Positions 1 to 6,148 are shown, counted from the stretch's first letter. The stretch is DNA of 7,802 nt from an uncultured Cocleimonas sp. (GCA_938041705.1 CALISP010000076.1:1-7802), one strand, 5' to 3'. Numbers and translations: made by a program. The notes: generated by a model not told the origin, from the sequence alone.

Positions 1-366
1 CTTGCTGGTCGTGTTCAACTTGATGACATGGGCGCTTATTCACAAAGTAAGTTAGCAATAACTATGTGGTCAAGAGTTATGGCTGAAAAGCTAATTGATG
101 GCCCAATGGTTGTGGCTGTAAATCCAGGGTCATTACTCGCGAGTAAGATGGTGACAGAAGGTTTCGGTGTGGCAGGAAATGATATTGGTATTGGTGCAGA
201 TATTCTTAATCGTGCCGCCTTATCGGATGAATTTGAAAATGCATCTGGTAAGTACTTTGATAATGACTCAAGACAGTTTGCAGAACCGCATCAAGATGCT
301 TTAGATAAAGATAAATCTGAGGAGGTTGTTGAAGCTATTGAGACTCTTTTAGCAAAAATTATTTAA
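1..366 (+). CDS. Short-chain dehydrogenase/reductase (SDR), 3' part only
   Basis: The reading frame is open from the first base, so the gene starts before the window. An internal ATG at 28 is not the likely start, because the SDR active-site signature lies right after it. The visible 121 codons hold the catalytic YxxxK motif (Tyr at codon 13, Lys at codon 17, context AYSQSK) and the following helix. A VNPGS turn at codons 40-44 is typical of the loop after the sixth beta strand of the Rossmann fold. The family uses NAD(P)(H) to oxidise or reduce alcohols, ketones or related groups, usually in the cytoplasm. The nucleotide-binding GxxxGxG region and the catalytic Ser/Asn lie outside the window, so substrate and cofactor cannot be inferred. 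Fold assignment is secure; the specific function is unknown. A probable terminator follows within 45 bp, so this gene is probably the end of its transcript. Confidence 0.85.
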   Translation, partial: LAGRVQLDDMGAYSQSKLAITMWSRVMAEKLIDGPMVVAVNPGSLLASKMVTEGFGVAGNDIGIGADILNRAALSDEFENASGKYFDNDSRQFAEPHQDALDKDKSEEVVEAIETLLAKII

Positions 367-407
367 GTTAAAATATTATTCATAGCAGATTAAATATGAA
401 TCCATAT

Positions 408-434
408 AGCTCGATAATATTCGGGCTTTGTTTT
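408..434 (+). terminator. Probable Rho-independent terminator of the SDR gene
   Basis: A 7-bp stem, AGCTCGA (408-414) against TCGGGCT (421-427), has one G-T wobble and a 6-nt loop, and is followed by a T-rich run (TTTGTTTT, 427-434). A second small hairpin, ATATG-AATC-CATAT (394-407), lies just upstream. The T-tract is interrupted by one G and the stem is short, so strength is uncertain, but the position 41 bp after the SDR stop codon fits. Confidence 0.5.
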
Positions 435-482
435 GGCTATGATTTTTTGTGATGTTAACTAAGTAATGAAACAAAACAGTCT

Positions 483-499
483 AAAAGTAGGGGGGTGTC
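483..499 (+). promoter_or_regulatory. G6-tract putative operator, copy 1 (upstream of CotH-like gene)
   Basis: The 17-mer AAAAGTAGGGGGGTGTC is repeated exactly at 4939-4955, on the same strand. It ends 108 bp before the ATG at 608. An uninterrupted G6 tract with A/T-rich flanks is the known operator style of the CsoR/RcnR/FrmR (DUF156) repressors; the core TAGGGGGGT also occurs in the E. coli FrmR operator as I recall it. Just downstream lies a 10-bp palindrome TATCTAGATA (509-518). That the site is an operator is inference. The exact repeat is directly visible. Confidence 0.5.
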
Positions 500-554
500 A
501 TTTTTAATTATCTAGATACCTTTTATTATATCAAACACACCAACGGTCTCTGGT

Positions 555-593
555 TTGCATTAATAGTCATTTAAACTATATATAAAGGTGGGG
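555..593 (+). promoter_or_regulatory. Possible promoter and ribosome binding region of the CotH-like gene
   Basis: TTGCAT (555-560) followed 16-18 bp later by TATATA (577-582 or 579-584) resembles a sigma70 promoter. AAAGGTGGGGA (584-594) is the only good Shine-Dalgarno-like stretch before the gene. It sits about 14 nt before the ATG at 608, somewhat long, and 26 nt before the alternative ATG at 620, too long. This favours 608. The promoter would give a very short leader overlapping the Shine-Dalgarno stretch, so the real promoter may instead lie further up, nearer the G6 motif. Confidence 0.3.
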
Positions 594-607
594 ATCATTT
601 TTATAAC

Positions 608-3600
608 ATGGACGTGTTTATGTTTTTTTCAAAGAAACTCTTATTGTTAAGTTCTAGTTTATTTTTAAGTATTTTCGTCACTGGTGTATCAAACGCTGAT
701 GTGCTTTCAGAAGTAGAAGCCCCTGATATTGTAGAGCCTGTAAATACTTACAATACTTCTGCCCCCACACTTATCAATTTATTTGCTAAGACCATCATTG
801 AAGAAGGTAACTGTATTACCGATGATTATGATGGCTGTACCTTTGCTGATGTGTTGAATGATGTGATTTCAGACGATGACTTTAAACCTGAAGTAAAAGT
901 TCATATCACAGGTGATGGATATCCTGATGATGGATTACTGTCTAATGCTAAAATTCGACAACGTGGTGCTACCAGTCGTTTTGGCGCTCAAAAATCATTC
1001 CGTATTAAGCTAGATAAAGATATTCCATTGTGGCGTGAAGAAAGGCGTATTCAACTGATCAAAAGCTTTTTTGACTTAAGTAGAATTCGCCATAAGTTAA
1101 GTTTTGATTTATTCGCAGAGATTCCACATCTTCCTAGTATGCGTTCTGAGTTTATAAATCTAACGCTTGAAAATGAAGGAGTCACTGAAGATCTTGGCTT
1201 ATTTACACAAGTCGAATATTTTGGCAAAGAATATTTAGAGAGACGTGGCTGGGATAAAGATTCACGTGTTTATAAAGCGAATCTATTTTACTTTCAATAT
1301 AGAGATGCATTTGCTTTAGATGCAGCGGGTGAGCCTTTAGATATAGATGAATTTGAAAAACTCATTGAGATTAAACGTGGCGATACGCATGAAGAATTAG
1401 TTGAAATGATTCAAGCGGTAAACAATCGTGATTTAGATTTTCAAACTCAAATTTTTGATAAATACTTCAACAAAGATAACTATCTAACTTGGTTTGCTGT
1501 CAATATTCTTACCAACAATACTGATACTACTGCACAGAATTACTATCTATATAATCCAATCGATACTGAGAATTTTTACTTTCTTCCTTGGGATTATGAT
1601 TACGCTTGGGGAGCTAGTATAGAAGGTGACCCCATCGAATTTAAACCTCGCTGGTGGTATTCGCATGGAAATCAATGGGGTAATAACTTCCATGAACGCT
1701 TTTTACGAACGCCGGGTAATTTAGCATTACTTAAGGAAGCAATTGCAGAGGTGAAACAGAAATATTTCTCTGTGCAGCAGATTGCCACGAAACGTGATGC
1801 TTATTACGATATTATTTTTCCGCTTATATCATCAGCTCCTGATTGGGATTTCATCTACATATATGGAACGGACCCTGAGAAAGTAGCTCAATATAATCAG
1901 ATCTTTGATGCTCTATCTAATAATGTAGAAGAAAACTATGCACGCTTTTTAGCGCGTGTGGATGACCCAATGCCTTTCTATATGAGTGATGCAGAAGAGA
2001 TTGAAGATGACAATACTGTCTTCTTCAATTGGAATGAGTCTGAAAGTCTTTTAAATCAAACAATTATTTATGATTTGGAAATAGCAACGGATAAGTTCTT
2101 TTCTTCAAGTAGCATAATTCAAACAATAAGTGATATACCAGAAACAGAATATCTATTGAATTGGACACATCCTAAAGGTACTTATTATTTTAAAGTGATA
2201 GCGCGAAATTCTGCCAATCCTGATAATAATTGGACAATTGGTTTTGATTCAATATTAAGAAACAGCAATGACACAGCCGTTATTTATGGTGTTAAAGAGT
2301 TCTTTGTTAGTCAAGATGGAGGAACAAATCCTCCTGAGCCGAATGATTCGGTTTCTAATCCAGTGGTTGATAGCTCGATAGTATTAGATGGAAATAGTGC
2401 AGATTGGAGTAGTTTGACTGCATTCCCAAGTGACCCTAATGAGATAGCTAATGATGCTCTGAATGTAATTGATTGGGATAGTACTTCGATTGCACATAGT
2501 GATGAAAGTGTTTACTTTTTATATAAAAATCACAATGTTATTAATGCTAATTCTACCTCAAGCTCTATACCTTGGGGTTGGCAAGTAATGATTGATTCAG
2601 ACAATAATCCTGCTACAGGCTTTCAATATAGTAACGACGTAGGTATAGATTACATTATAGAAGGCTCTACTGTAGAACGTTACACAGGAACTGGTAGTAG
2701 CTGGAGTTGGAATGTGGTTGGTTCAGCTAATGCGGGTATGGCAGATAATATTCGTGAGTTTAGTTTTCCGAGAAGCTGGTTAGGTGGAAGCTCAACAATG
2801 AAACTAGTATTTCGTGGAGCAAATGTAGCTTACGGCGGCGATACTACAGATCTATATCCTGATGGTGCCTTATCCGGATCAGCTGCTGTTAGATTTTTCA
2901 CATATTCATTTGGAACAGTTACACCTCCAGAGAATACGGCTCCTGTAGCAACTGCTCAAAATATATCGCTATTGGAAAACACTACGGCGACTATTTTACT
3001 TGAAGCAACTGATGCTGAAACAGATGCATTAAGTCTTATTGTTACACAGCAGCCATCACAAGGGGTTCTGACCTTTAATGCGAATAGCTTAAACGTTTCA
3101 TACACACCTAATATTAACTATGTTGGAGCTGATAGTTTCAGTTTTAAAGTGAATGATGGTGAGTTAGATAGCAATACGGCTAACGTTGTTCTTGAAATTG
3201 TTGCTGACCAACCACCGACGGGTGATATTTCTAACCTTGTAACAATAGGAAGTATTACTGTTGATGGTAATAATTCTGATTGGAATAATTTAACTCTGTT
3301 TGATTCTGACCCTGCAGATATTGATACTAATAGTGCGAACCCTATTGATTACTTAAGTGCGGGTATGGCTCACAGTTTGGATACAGTTTATTTAACCTAT
3401 AAAAACAATGGTCTGGTTAATCCTCCAAGAACTTCAGGAAGTTCTTTAAATTGGGGATGGCAGACATTTATTGACGCTGATAGCGATCCATCGAGCGGTT
3501 TTACCCTGACTGACTCTATGGGTGCTGAGTATTTAATTGAAGGTAATTATGTATATCAATATGCTGGAAATGGAAGTAACTGGCAGTGGGTAGAATTAGG

Positions 3601-4015
3601 TATCGCCTCATCTAAATATCAAGAAGATACTATCGAATTAAGTTTTCCTCGAAATTGGATGACTCAACTTAATAACATTAATGTATTCTTTTATGGAAAC
3701 AACATAGCGTCGGGGGGTAACACTCAAGATAGTTATCCAAATGAAGGAAGTTTTGCTTATAGCTTTGGTGGTACTGGCGAATTTGGTGATGAAGTTGAAG
3801 TCGATTTAGTCCAAAGACAAGCATCACCTGCTTCACATCAACCAGTTTTAGCAGTTCAGGCTACTCCTGATAGTGAAACAGATAATTCAACAAATACAAA
3901 TACTGATTCAGCCACAGCCACGAATGGAGAAAGTGGTGGTGGTAGTTTCTCTTGGATGATTTTGTTGAGTACGATGTTGTTATTTAGAAATAGGGTATTA
4001 CTTATTTTGAAATAG
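608..4015 (+). CDS. Exported CotH-kinase-like multidomain surface protein with GlyGly-CTERM-like tail
   Basis: This is a 1135-residue exported protein. Residues 1-30 form a signal peptide (KK at 9-10, hydrophobic core, likely cleavage after SNA-30). Residues about 60-400 match the CotH kinase-like family: RxRG-type motif RQRGATS at 117-123, K129 and RIKL at 132-135, NNTDTTAQNYYLY at 303-315, and PWDYDYAWG at 327-335. D306, D329 and D331 are the likely catalytic and metal-binding acids. Known CotH proteins phosphorylate spore-coat proteins in Bacillus; many surface members have unknown targets. An Fn3-like domain follows (about 452-570). Next come a CBM9/DOMON-like domain (about 588-769), a cadherin-like domain (about 775-866) and a second CBM9/DOMON-like copy (about 875-1054). 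A Ser/Thr/Asn-rich linker leads to GGGS (1110-1113), a hydrophobic stretch and R1127/R1129. This end resembles GlyGly-CTERM, which directs type II secretion and rhombosortase processing to the cell surface. An alternative start at 620 would also keep the signal peptide. The gene appears monocistronic. Substrate and ligand are unknown. Confidence 0.85.
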   Translation: MDVFMFFSKKLLLLSSSLFLSIFVTGVSNADVLSEVEAPDIVEPVNTYNTSAPTLINLFAKTIIEEGNCITDDYDGCTFADVLNDVISDDDFKPEVKVHITGDGYPDDGLLSNAKIRQRGATSRFGAQKSFRIKLDKDIPLWREERRIQLIKSFFDLSRIRHKLSFDLFAEIPHLPSMRSEFINLTLENEGVTEDLGLFTQVEYFGKEYLERRGWDKDSRVYKANLFYFQYRDAFALDAAGEPLDIDEFEKLIEIKRGDTHEELVEMIQAVNNRDLDFQTQIFDKYFNKDNYLTWFAVNILTNNTDTTAQNYYLYNPIDTENFYFLPWDYDYAWGASIEGDPIEFKPRWWYSHGNQWGNNFHERFLRTPGNLALLKEAIAEVKQKYFSVQQIATKRDAYYDIIFPLISSAPDWDFIYIYGTDPEKVAQYNQIFDALSNNVEENYARFLARVDDPMPFYMSDAEEIEDDNTVFFNWNESESLLNQTIIYDLEIATDKFFSSSSIIQTISDIPETEYLLNWTHPKGTYYFKVIARNSANPDNNWTIGFDSILRNSNDTAVIYGVKEFFVSQDGGTNPPEPNDSVSNPVVDSSIVLDGNSADWSSLTAFPSDPNEIANDALNVIDWDSTSIAHSDESVYFLYKNHNVINANSTSSSIPWGWQVMIDSDNNPATGFQYSNDVGIDYIIEGSTVERYTGTGSSWSWNVVGSANAGMADNIREFSFPRSWLGGSSTMKLVFRGANVAYGGDTTDLYPDGALSGSAAVRFFTYSFGTVTPPENTAPVATAQNISLLENTTATILLEATDAETDALSLIVTQQPSQGVLTFNANSLNVSYTPNINYVGADSFSFKVNDGELDSNTANVVLEIVADQPPTGDISNLVTIGSITVDGNNSDWNNLTLFDSDPADIDTNSANPIDYLSAGMAHSLDTVYLTYKNNGLVNPPRTSGSSLNWGWQTFIDADSDPSSGFTLTDSMGAEYLIEGNYVYQYAGNGSNWQWVELGIASSKYQEDTIELSFPRNWMTQLNNINVFFYGNNIASGGNTQDSYPNEGSFAYSFGGTGEFGDEVEVDLVQRQASPASHQPVLAVQATPDSETDNSTNTNTDSATATNGESGGGSFSWMILLSTMLLFRNRVLLILK
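2369..2914 (+). repeat. CBM9/DOMON-like domain, copy A, within the CotH-like protein
   Basis: Residues about 588-769 form the first of two related domains. Both copies share DGN-x-x-DW (594-600 here), the DPxxI segment, IAHS/MAHS followed by VYxxYKN, WGWQ, IDxDxxPxxGF, the YxIEG segment, FPRxW, and an ending YSFG. The opening VLDGNSADW and the beta-rich pattern resemble CBM9/DOMON-like sugar- or ligand-binding modules. That family placement is by motif feel and should be tested by profile search. Confidence 0.7.
3230..3769 (+). repeat. CBM9/DOMON-like domain, copy B, within the CotH-like protein
   Basis: Residues about 875-1054 form the second copy, colinear with copy A over its whole length. 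It starts at ITVDGNNSDW, carries NWGWQTFIDAD, EYLIEGN and SFPRNW, and ends FAYSFGG. It is separated from copy A by the cadherin-like domain. The copies have diverged clearly at protein level, so the duplication is old or under relaxed constraint. Confidence 0.7.
3935..3994 (+). other. GlyGly-CTERM-like C-terminal sorting signal (coding)
   Basis: Codons 1110-1129 encode GGGS, a hydrophobic run (FSWMILLSTMLLF) and RNR. This is the tripartite layout of GlyGly-CTERM domains, which are cleaved by rhombosortase in gammaproteobacteria with type II secretion. Six residues follow the basic cluster (VLLILK), slightly longer and more hydrophobic than usual. Confidence 0.65.
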
Positions 4016-4036
4016 CGTAGTTATTTGTTCAGAAAT

Positions 4037-4068
4037 AAAAAAGCCTACAGTGTTCTGTAGGCTTTTTT
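4037..4068. terminator. Bidirectional Rho-independent terminator between convergent genes
   Basis: A perfect 8-bp stem GCCTACAG (4043-4050) / CTGTAGGC (4055-4062) with a TGTT loop is flanked by A6 on the left and T6 on the right. It can therefore end transcription in both directions. It lies 21 bp after the stop of the CotH-like gene and 25 bp after the stop of the minus-strand cysH. Confidence 0.93.
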
Positions 4069-4093
4069 ATTGGGGCATAACAAAAGAGAGATA

Positions 4094-4738
4094 TTAAGCA
4101 GCTTTTGATGCTTCAACCTTTAGAGTATGTAAGCCACATTCACGGCTTCCTTCAGCTTTAGTTGGGTCAAAGTAATTGGTTTCATTAGGTAAATTATATT
4201 TTTCGATGTATGCATCCATCTGTGCTTGAGTCCAATCTAATAAAGGTGCAATTTTTGTAAGTCCGAATGGTCCATTATCAACATAATTCATATCTGCTCT
4301 TACCGTTGTTTGTTCACGGCGTACTGCGGTAAACCAAACTTTATCCGTTTGTGAGTTCATCGCTCGTTCGAAAGGCTCCAATTTAAACTGCTTGGTAAAT
4401 TCATCATGACGAGGATCATCAATAGTTGGAATACCGTCGAATACAGAATGCAAACGTGCTGCCGTAACTGTAGGAGAATAGACCGTTACATTCAGTTTCA
4501 ATTCTCTGATTGCAGTTTCAGCAAACTGATAAGTTTCAGATTTATTTAAACCTGAGTCGATCCAAACAACAGGAATATCAGGTTTAACTTGAGTTAGCAT
4601 GTGAAGAATAACTGTTTCGTATGGACTAAAGTTTGTCGTTACAAAAGCTTTTGAATCATCGGTTAAAACTGCTTCGATTATCTCTTGTGGAGATTTACCG
4701 GTTACGTCGTTATTTAGTTGCTCTATATTGATGCTCAT
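4094..4738 (-). CDS. cysH: Phosphoadenylyl-sulfate (PAPS) reductase family protein
   Basis: A 214-residue cytoplasmic enzyme of assimilatory sulfate reduction, expected to reduce PAPS to sulfite with thioredoxin or glutaredoxin. The fold matches the CysH family: TTNFSPYET at 34-42 in the phosphate-binding loop, PDIPVVWIDSG at 53-63, ETY at 68-70, WFTAVRREQT at 135-144, and the catalytic ECGLH at 200-204 with C201 as nucleophile. No CC pairs are present, so the [4Fe-4S]-type APS reductase class is unlikely. It is shorter than E. coli CysH (244 aa). The stretch before ECGLH, which in the E. coli enzyme holds the GYxSxGD segment and a following loop, is about 20-25 residues shorter and reads NYFDPTKAEGSR. 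It may therefore be a distinct subfamily. The start is supported by AGGA (4748-4745) 6 nt before the ATG. It stands alone, divergent from the metal cluster; no sulfate-assimilation partner is visible. Confidence 0.85.
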   Translation of the reverse strand: MSINIEQLNNDVTGKSPQEIIEAVLTDDSKAFVTTNFSPYETVILHMLTQVKPDIPVVWIDSGLNKSETYQFAETAIRELKLNVTVYSPTVTAARLHSVFDGIPTIDDPRHDEFTKQFKLEPFERAMNSQTDKVWFTAVRREQTTVRADMNYVDNGPFGLTKIAPLLDWTQAQMDAYIEKYNLPNETNYFDPTKAEGSRECGLHTLKVEASKAA

Positions 4739-4854
4739 GATAATTCCTATAATTAAAGTGATTTGATTTTGTCATTCTGATTATTTAGTGTTTCAGAATA
4801 GATTGAATTATCAGCTTAATTATTGATGTAATAAAACGTTATAATTAGATATAT

Positions 4855-4868
4855 TTATCTATAGATAA
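4855..4868. promoter_or_regulatory. Perfect 14-bp palindrome, possible regulator site
   Basis: TTATCTATAGATAA is exactly self-complementary and lies 117 bp upstream of the cysH start and 70 bp before the G6 motif. It could be a dimeric regulator site for cysH or for the divergent cluster. In such A/T-rich DNA a chance palindrome is also possible. No matching regulator is recognised. Confidence 0.3.
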
Positions 4869-4938
4869 GATAGAACTATTGGTTGAGTATTTGCTTCTCT
4901 TAACAGTGATCAATTCTTATGTATTCATAAAGAGTATA

Positions 4939-4955
4939 AAAAGTAGGGGGGTGTC
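4939..4955 (+). promoter_or_regulatory. G6-tract putative metal-responsive operator, copy 2 (upstream of metal cluster)
   Basis: This is an exact copy of the 17-mer at 483-499, ending 133 bp before the ATG at 5089. Here the G tract is framed by complementary arms AAAAG (4939-4943) and CTTTT (4955-4959), giving a weak dyad around GGGGGG. Its style resembles CsoR/RcnR/FrmR-family operators, which commonly control metal efflux genes. Its place before a CusB-type cluster makes a metal-sensing role reasonable, but the regulator gene is not in the window. Confidence 0.55.
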
Positions 4956-5051
4956 TTTTAAATAGTTAAGTATTCATAGCTTACTTAATTTTTTATTATT
5001 AAATGCGCTTTATGCATCTGGATTATGAGTGATAACGTATATCTGATGAGC

Positions 5052-5081
5052 TTGACAGTTTCTTAGTCCTGAGAGTAGACT
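5052..5081 (+). promoter_or_regulatory. Candidate sigma70 promoter immediately before the small metal-binding protein
   Basis: A consensus -35 TTGACA (5052-5057) is followed after 18 bp by TAGACT (5076-5081), a 4/6 match to the -10 box. Transcription would then begin at or near the ATG at 5089, giving a leaderless or nearly leaderless message. This agrees with the weak Shine-Dalgarno sequence there (only GAGAG, 5071-5075, 13 nt away). A promoter nearer the G6 motif is equally possible. Confidence 0.35.
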
Positions 5082-5088
5082 CTTTATT

Positions 5089-5412
5089 ATGTTACTACGT
5101 TTATTAGTCCTTTTATTTGCATTGAATGCGATTGCCCCAGTGGCGATGGCATCGGTAGATTGTGACATGATGAATGATATGGATATGACATCTATGACAC
5201 ATGATATGTCTGAACTGGATTGTTGTACGGATCATGATGATTCATGCAATACAAAGCAGTGTATTACTAGTTCGAGTGCAAATGTCCCACTATTGTCATT
5301 AGATAATGTTAAAAACTTTGCTGTTGATGTTTTAGGCAAACACCCTAAAGACAATCTATTGTCTTTATATGAAATTTTTCTTCCGATAAATACCCCACCA
5401 CCCCTCGTTTAA
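5089..5412 (+). CDS. Small exported Met/Cys/Asp-rich protein, probable periplasmic metal binder
   Basis: A 107-residue protein of no named family that I can be sure of. Residues 1-21 are a signal peptide (R4, Leu-rich core, AMA-21 before the cut). The mature start is crowded with potential soft-metal ligands: C25, then seven Met residues with Asp and His between 27 and 40, then CC at 45-46, H49, C53 and C58. The remainder is an amphipathic tail ending in TPPPLV. Small secreted Cys/His/Met-rich proteins with Pro-rich ends often precede RND metal-efflux genes, so a role in binding periplasmic copper or silver is inferred. The start is fixed by an in-frame stop 12 codons upstream (TGA at 5053) with no other usable start between. 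It is followed after 119 bp by the cytochrome c gene, in the same direction and without an evident terminator. Confidence 0.75.
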   Translation: MLLRLLVLLFALNAIAPVAMASVDCDMMNDMDMTSMTHDMSELDCCTDHDDSCNTKQCITSSSANVPLLSLDNVKNFAVDVLGKHPKDNLLSLYEIFLPINTPPPLV

Positions 5413-5531
5413 TTCTCTTTACCAATCACGTTTGATCGTGTTTGTGGATTTTTGCGTCTGAATTTTTCAGCGGCATTTACTGTGATTCATCACTGTATTT
5501 ATCCTTCTACTTTTATAAATGAGAATTAAAA

Positions 5532-6119
5532 ATGAATAAACTAATTGTATCCAGCGTTATTTTAGGAGCTGCCATTTCTATAACAATATCTTCTGTTTTT
5601 GCAGAAGGAAAGCATCAAGGTGGGCATGGGCACGATTCATCACATGCAGAAGCTCATTGGGCATCACCAAAAGATGCTGCAGCAAGAAAAAATCCTGTTC
5701 TAAGTGATCAATCCTCAATTAATCGTGGTAAAGAATTGTATATGGCAAATTGTACCGATTGCCATGGTGCCTCAGCTAAGGGTGATGGCCTTCTTGCTGC
5801 AAGCCTTACACCCAAACCCACTAACTTAACCATCATGGCTGGTAACCATACCGATGGAGATTTTGAATGGAAAATTGCTAATGGTAAGGGCGCAATGCCT
5901 GGGTGGAAATCTTCATTATCTGAGACGCAGCGATGGGATCTCGTCAATTATATTCAAGGGCTTGAAAATCCTAATGGTAAAGGGGATATGGCTGGAATGG
6001 ATCATTCAAACATGAGTGAGGAAGAAATCAAGGCTATGCATTCCATGATGGAAGACTCTTCATCAGGTTCTGATAAAGAAGAACATCATAAAGACAAAAA
6101 TCATAGCCATTCTCATTAG
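5532..6119 (+). CDS. Periplasmic monohaem cytochrome c with His/Met-rich ends
   Basis: A 195-residue exported class I cytochrome c. The signal peptide is 1-24 (cut after VFA). The haem motif is CTDCH (C74, C77, H78), with the sixth ligand probably M122 in GAMPGW. The typical helix pattern NRGKELYMANC...LVNYIQGL covers about 64-146. Outside this core lie a His-rich mature N-terminus (GKHQGGHGHDSSH, 26-38) and a C-terminal extension of about 50 residues. That extension carries MAGMDHSNM, a MHSMM segment and a final HHKDKNHSHSH. These tails are not part of a standard cytochrome c and look like copper, silver or other metal ligands. Placed between a small metal-binding protein and a CusB adaptor, the protein may deliver or accept electrons in periplasmic metal handling; partners are unknown. 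A weak GAGA lies 7 nt before the ATG. The cusB-like gene begins 29 bp after its stop, indicating an operon. Confidence 0.88.
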   Translation: MNKLIVSSVILGAAISITISSVFAEGKHQGGHGHDSSHAEAHWASPKDAAARKNPVLSDQSSINRGKELYMANCTDCHGASAKGDGLLAASLTPKPTNLTIMAGNHTDGDFEWKIANGKGAMPGWKSSLSETQRWDLVNYIQGLENPNGKGDMAGMDHSNMSEEEIKAMHSMMEDSSSGSDKEEHHKDKNHSHSH

Positions 6120-6148
6120 ATCAAGATTTAGATAGTCGGGTAGACAAG

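Larger units (their letters stand above)
4739..5088. other. 350-bp divergent control region, no gene seen
   Basis: This A/T-rich gap separates cysH (minus) from the metal cluster (plus). I find no credible coding frame. It holds the cysH ribosome binding site, the perfect palindrome at 4855-4868, the G6 motif at 4939-4955 and a candidate promoter at 5052-5081. No clear sigma70 promoter for cysH could be chosen among many A/T-rich candidates. CysB control is plausible for the gene family but no convincing site can be read. Confidence 0.7.

Noticed and set aside
28..30. ATG as the start of the SDR gene
   Set aside because: The catalytic YxxxK begins three codons later, so nearly all of the Rossmann fold must lie upstream. 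The frame is open to base 1.
3712..3718. Another GGGGGG run
   Set aside because: It lies inside the CotH-like coding sequence (Ser-Gly-Gly codons) and lacks the flanking AAAAGTA and TGTC of the shared 17-mer.
4764..4780. CusR-type half-site (TTTGTCATTC) near cysH
   Set aside because: Only one half of the expected inverted repeat is present, and such short A/T-rich matches are common here.
5427..5440. CACG-TTTGAT-CGTG hairpin after the small metal-binding gene as a terminator
   Set aside because: The stem is only 4 bp and the following T-rich stretch is interrupted; transcription probably continues into the cytochrome gene.
5479..5497. ACTGT direct repeat with a GTGAT-TC-ATCAC inverted core, reminiscent of a CRP box
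   Set aside because: The spacing between TGTGA and TCAC is 4 rather than the 6 needed for CRP, and the loop is too short for a stable hairpin. Probably chance.
5708..5947. Reverse-strand open frame of 79 codons
   Set aside because: It lies wholly inside the cytochrome c gene, antisense to the haem motif region, shows no family motif and has no ribosome site worth noting; it is a shadow frame.
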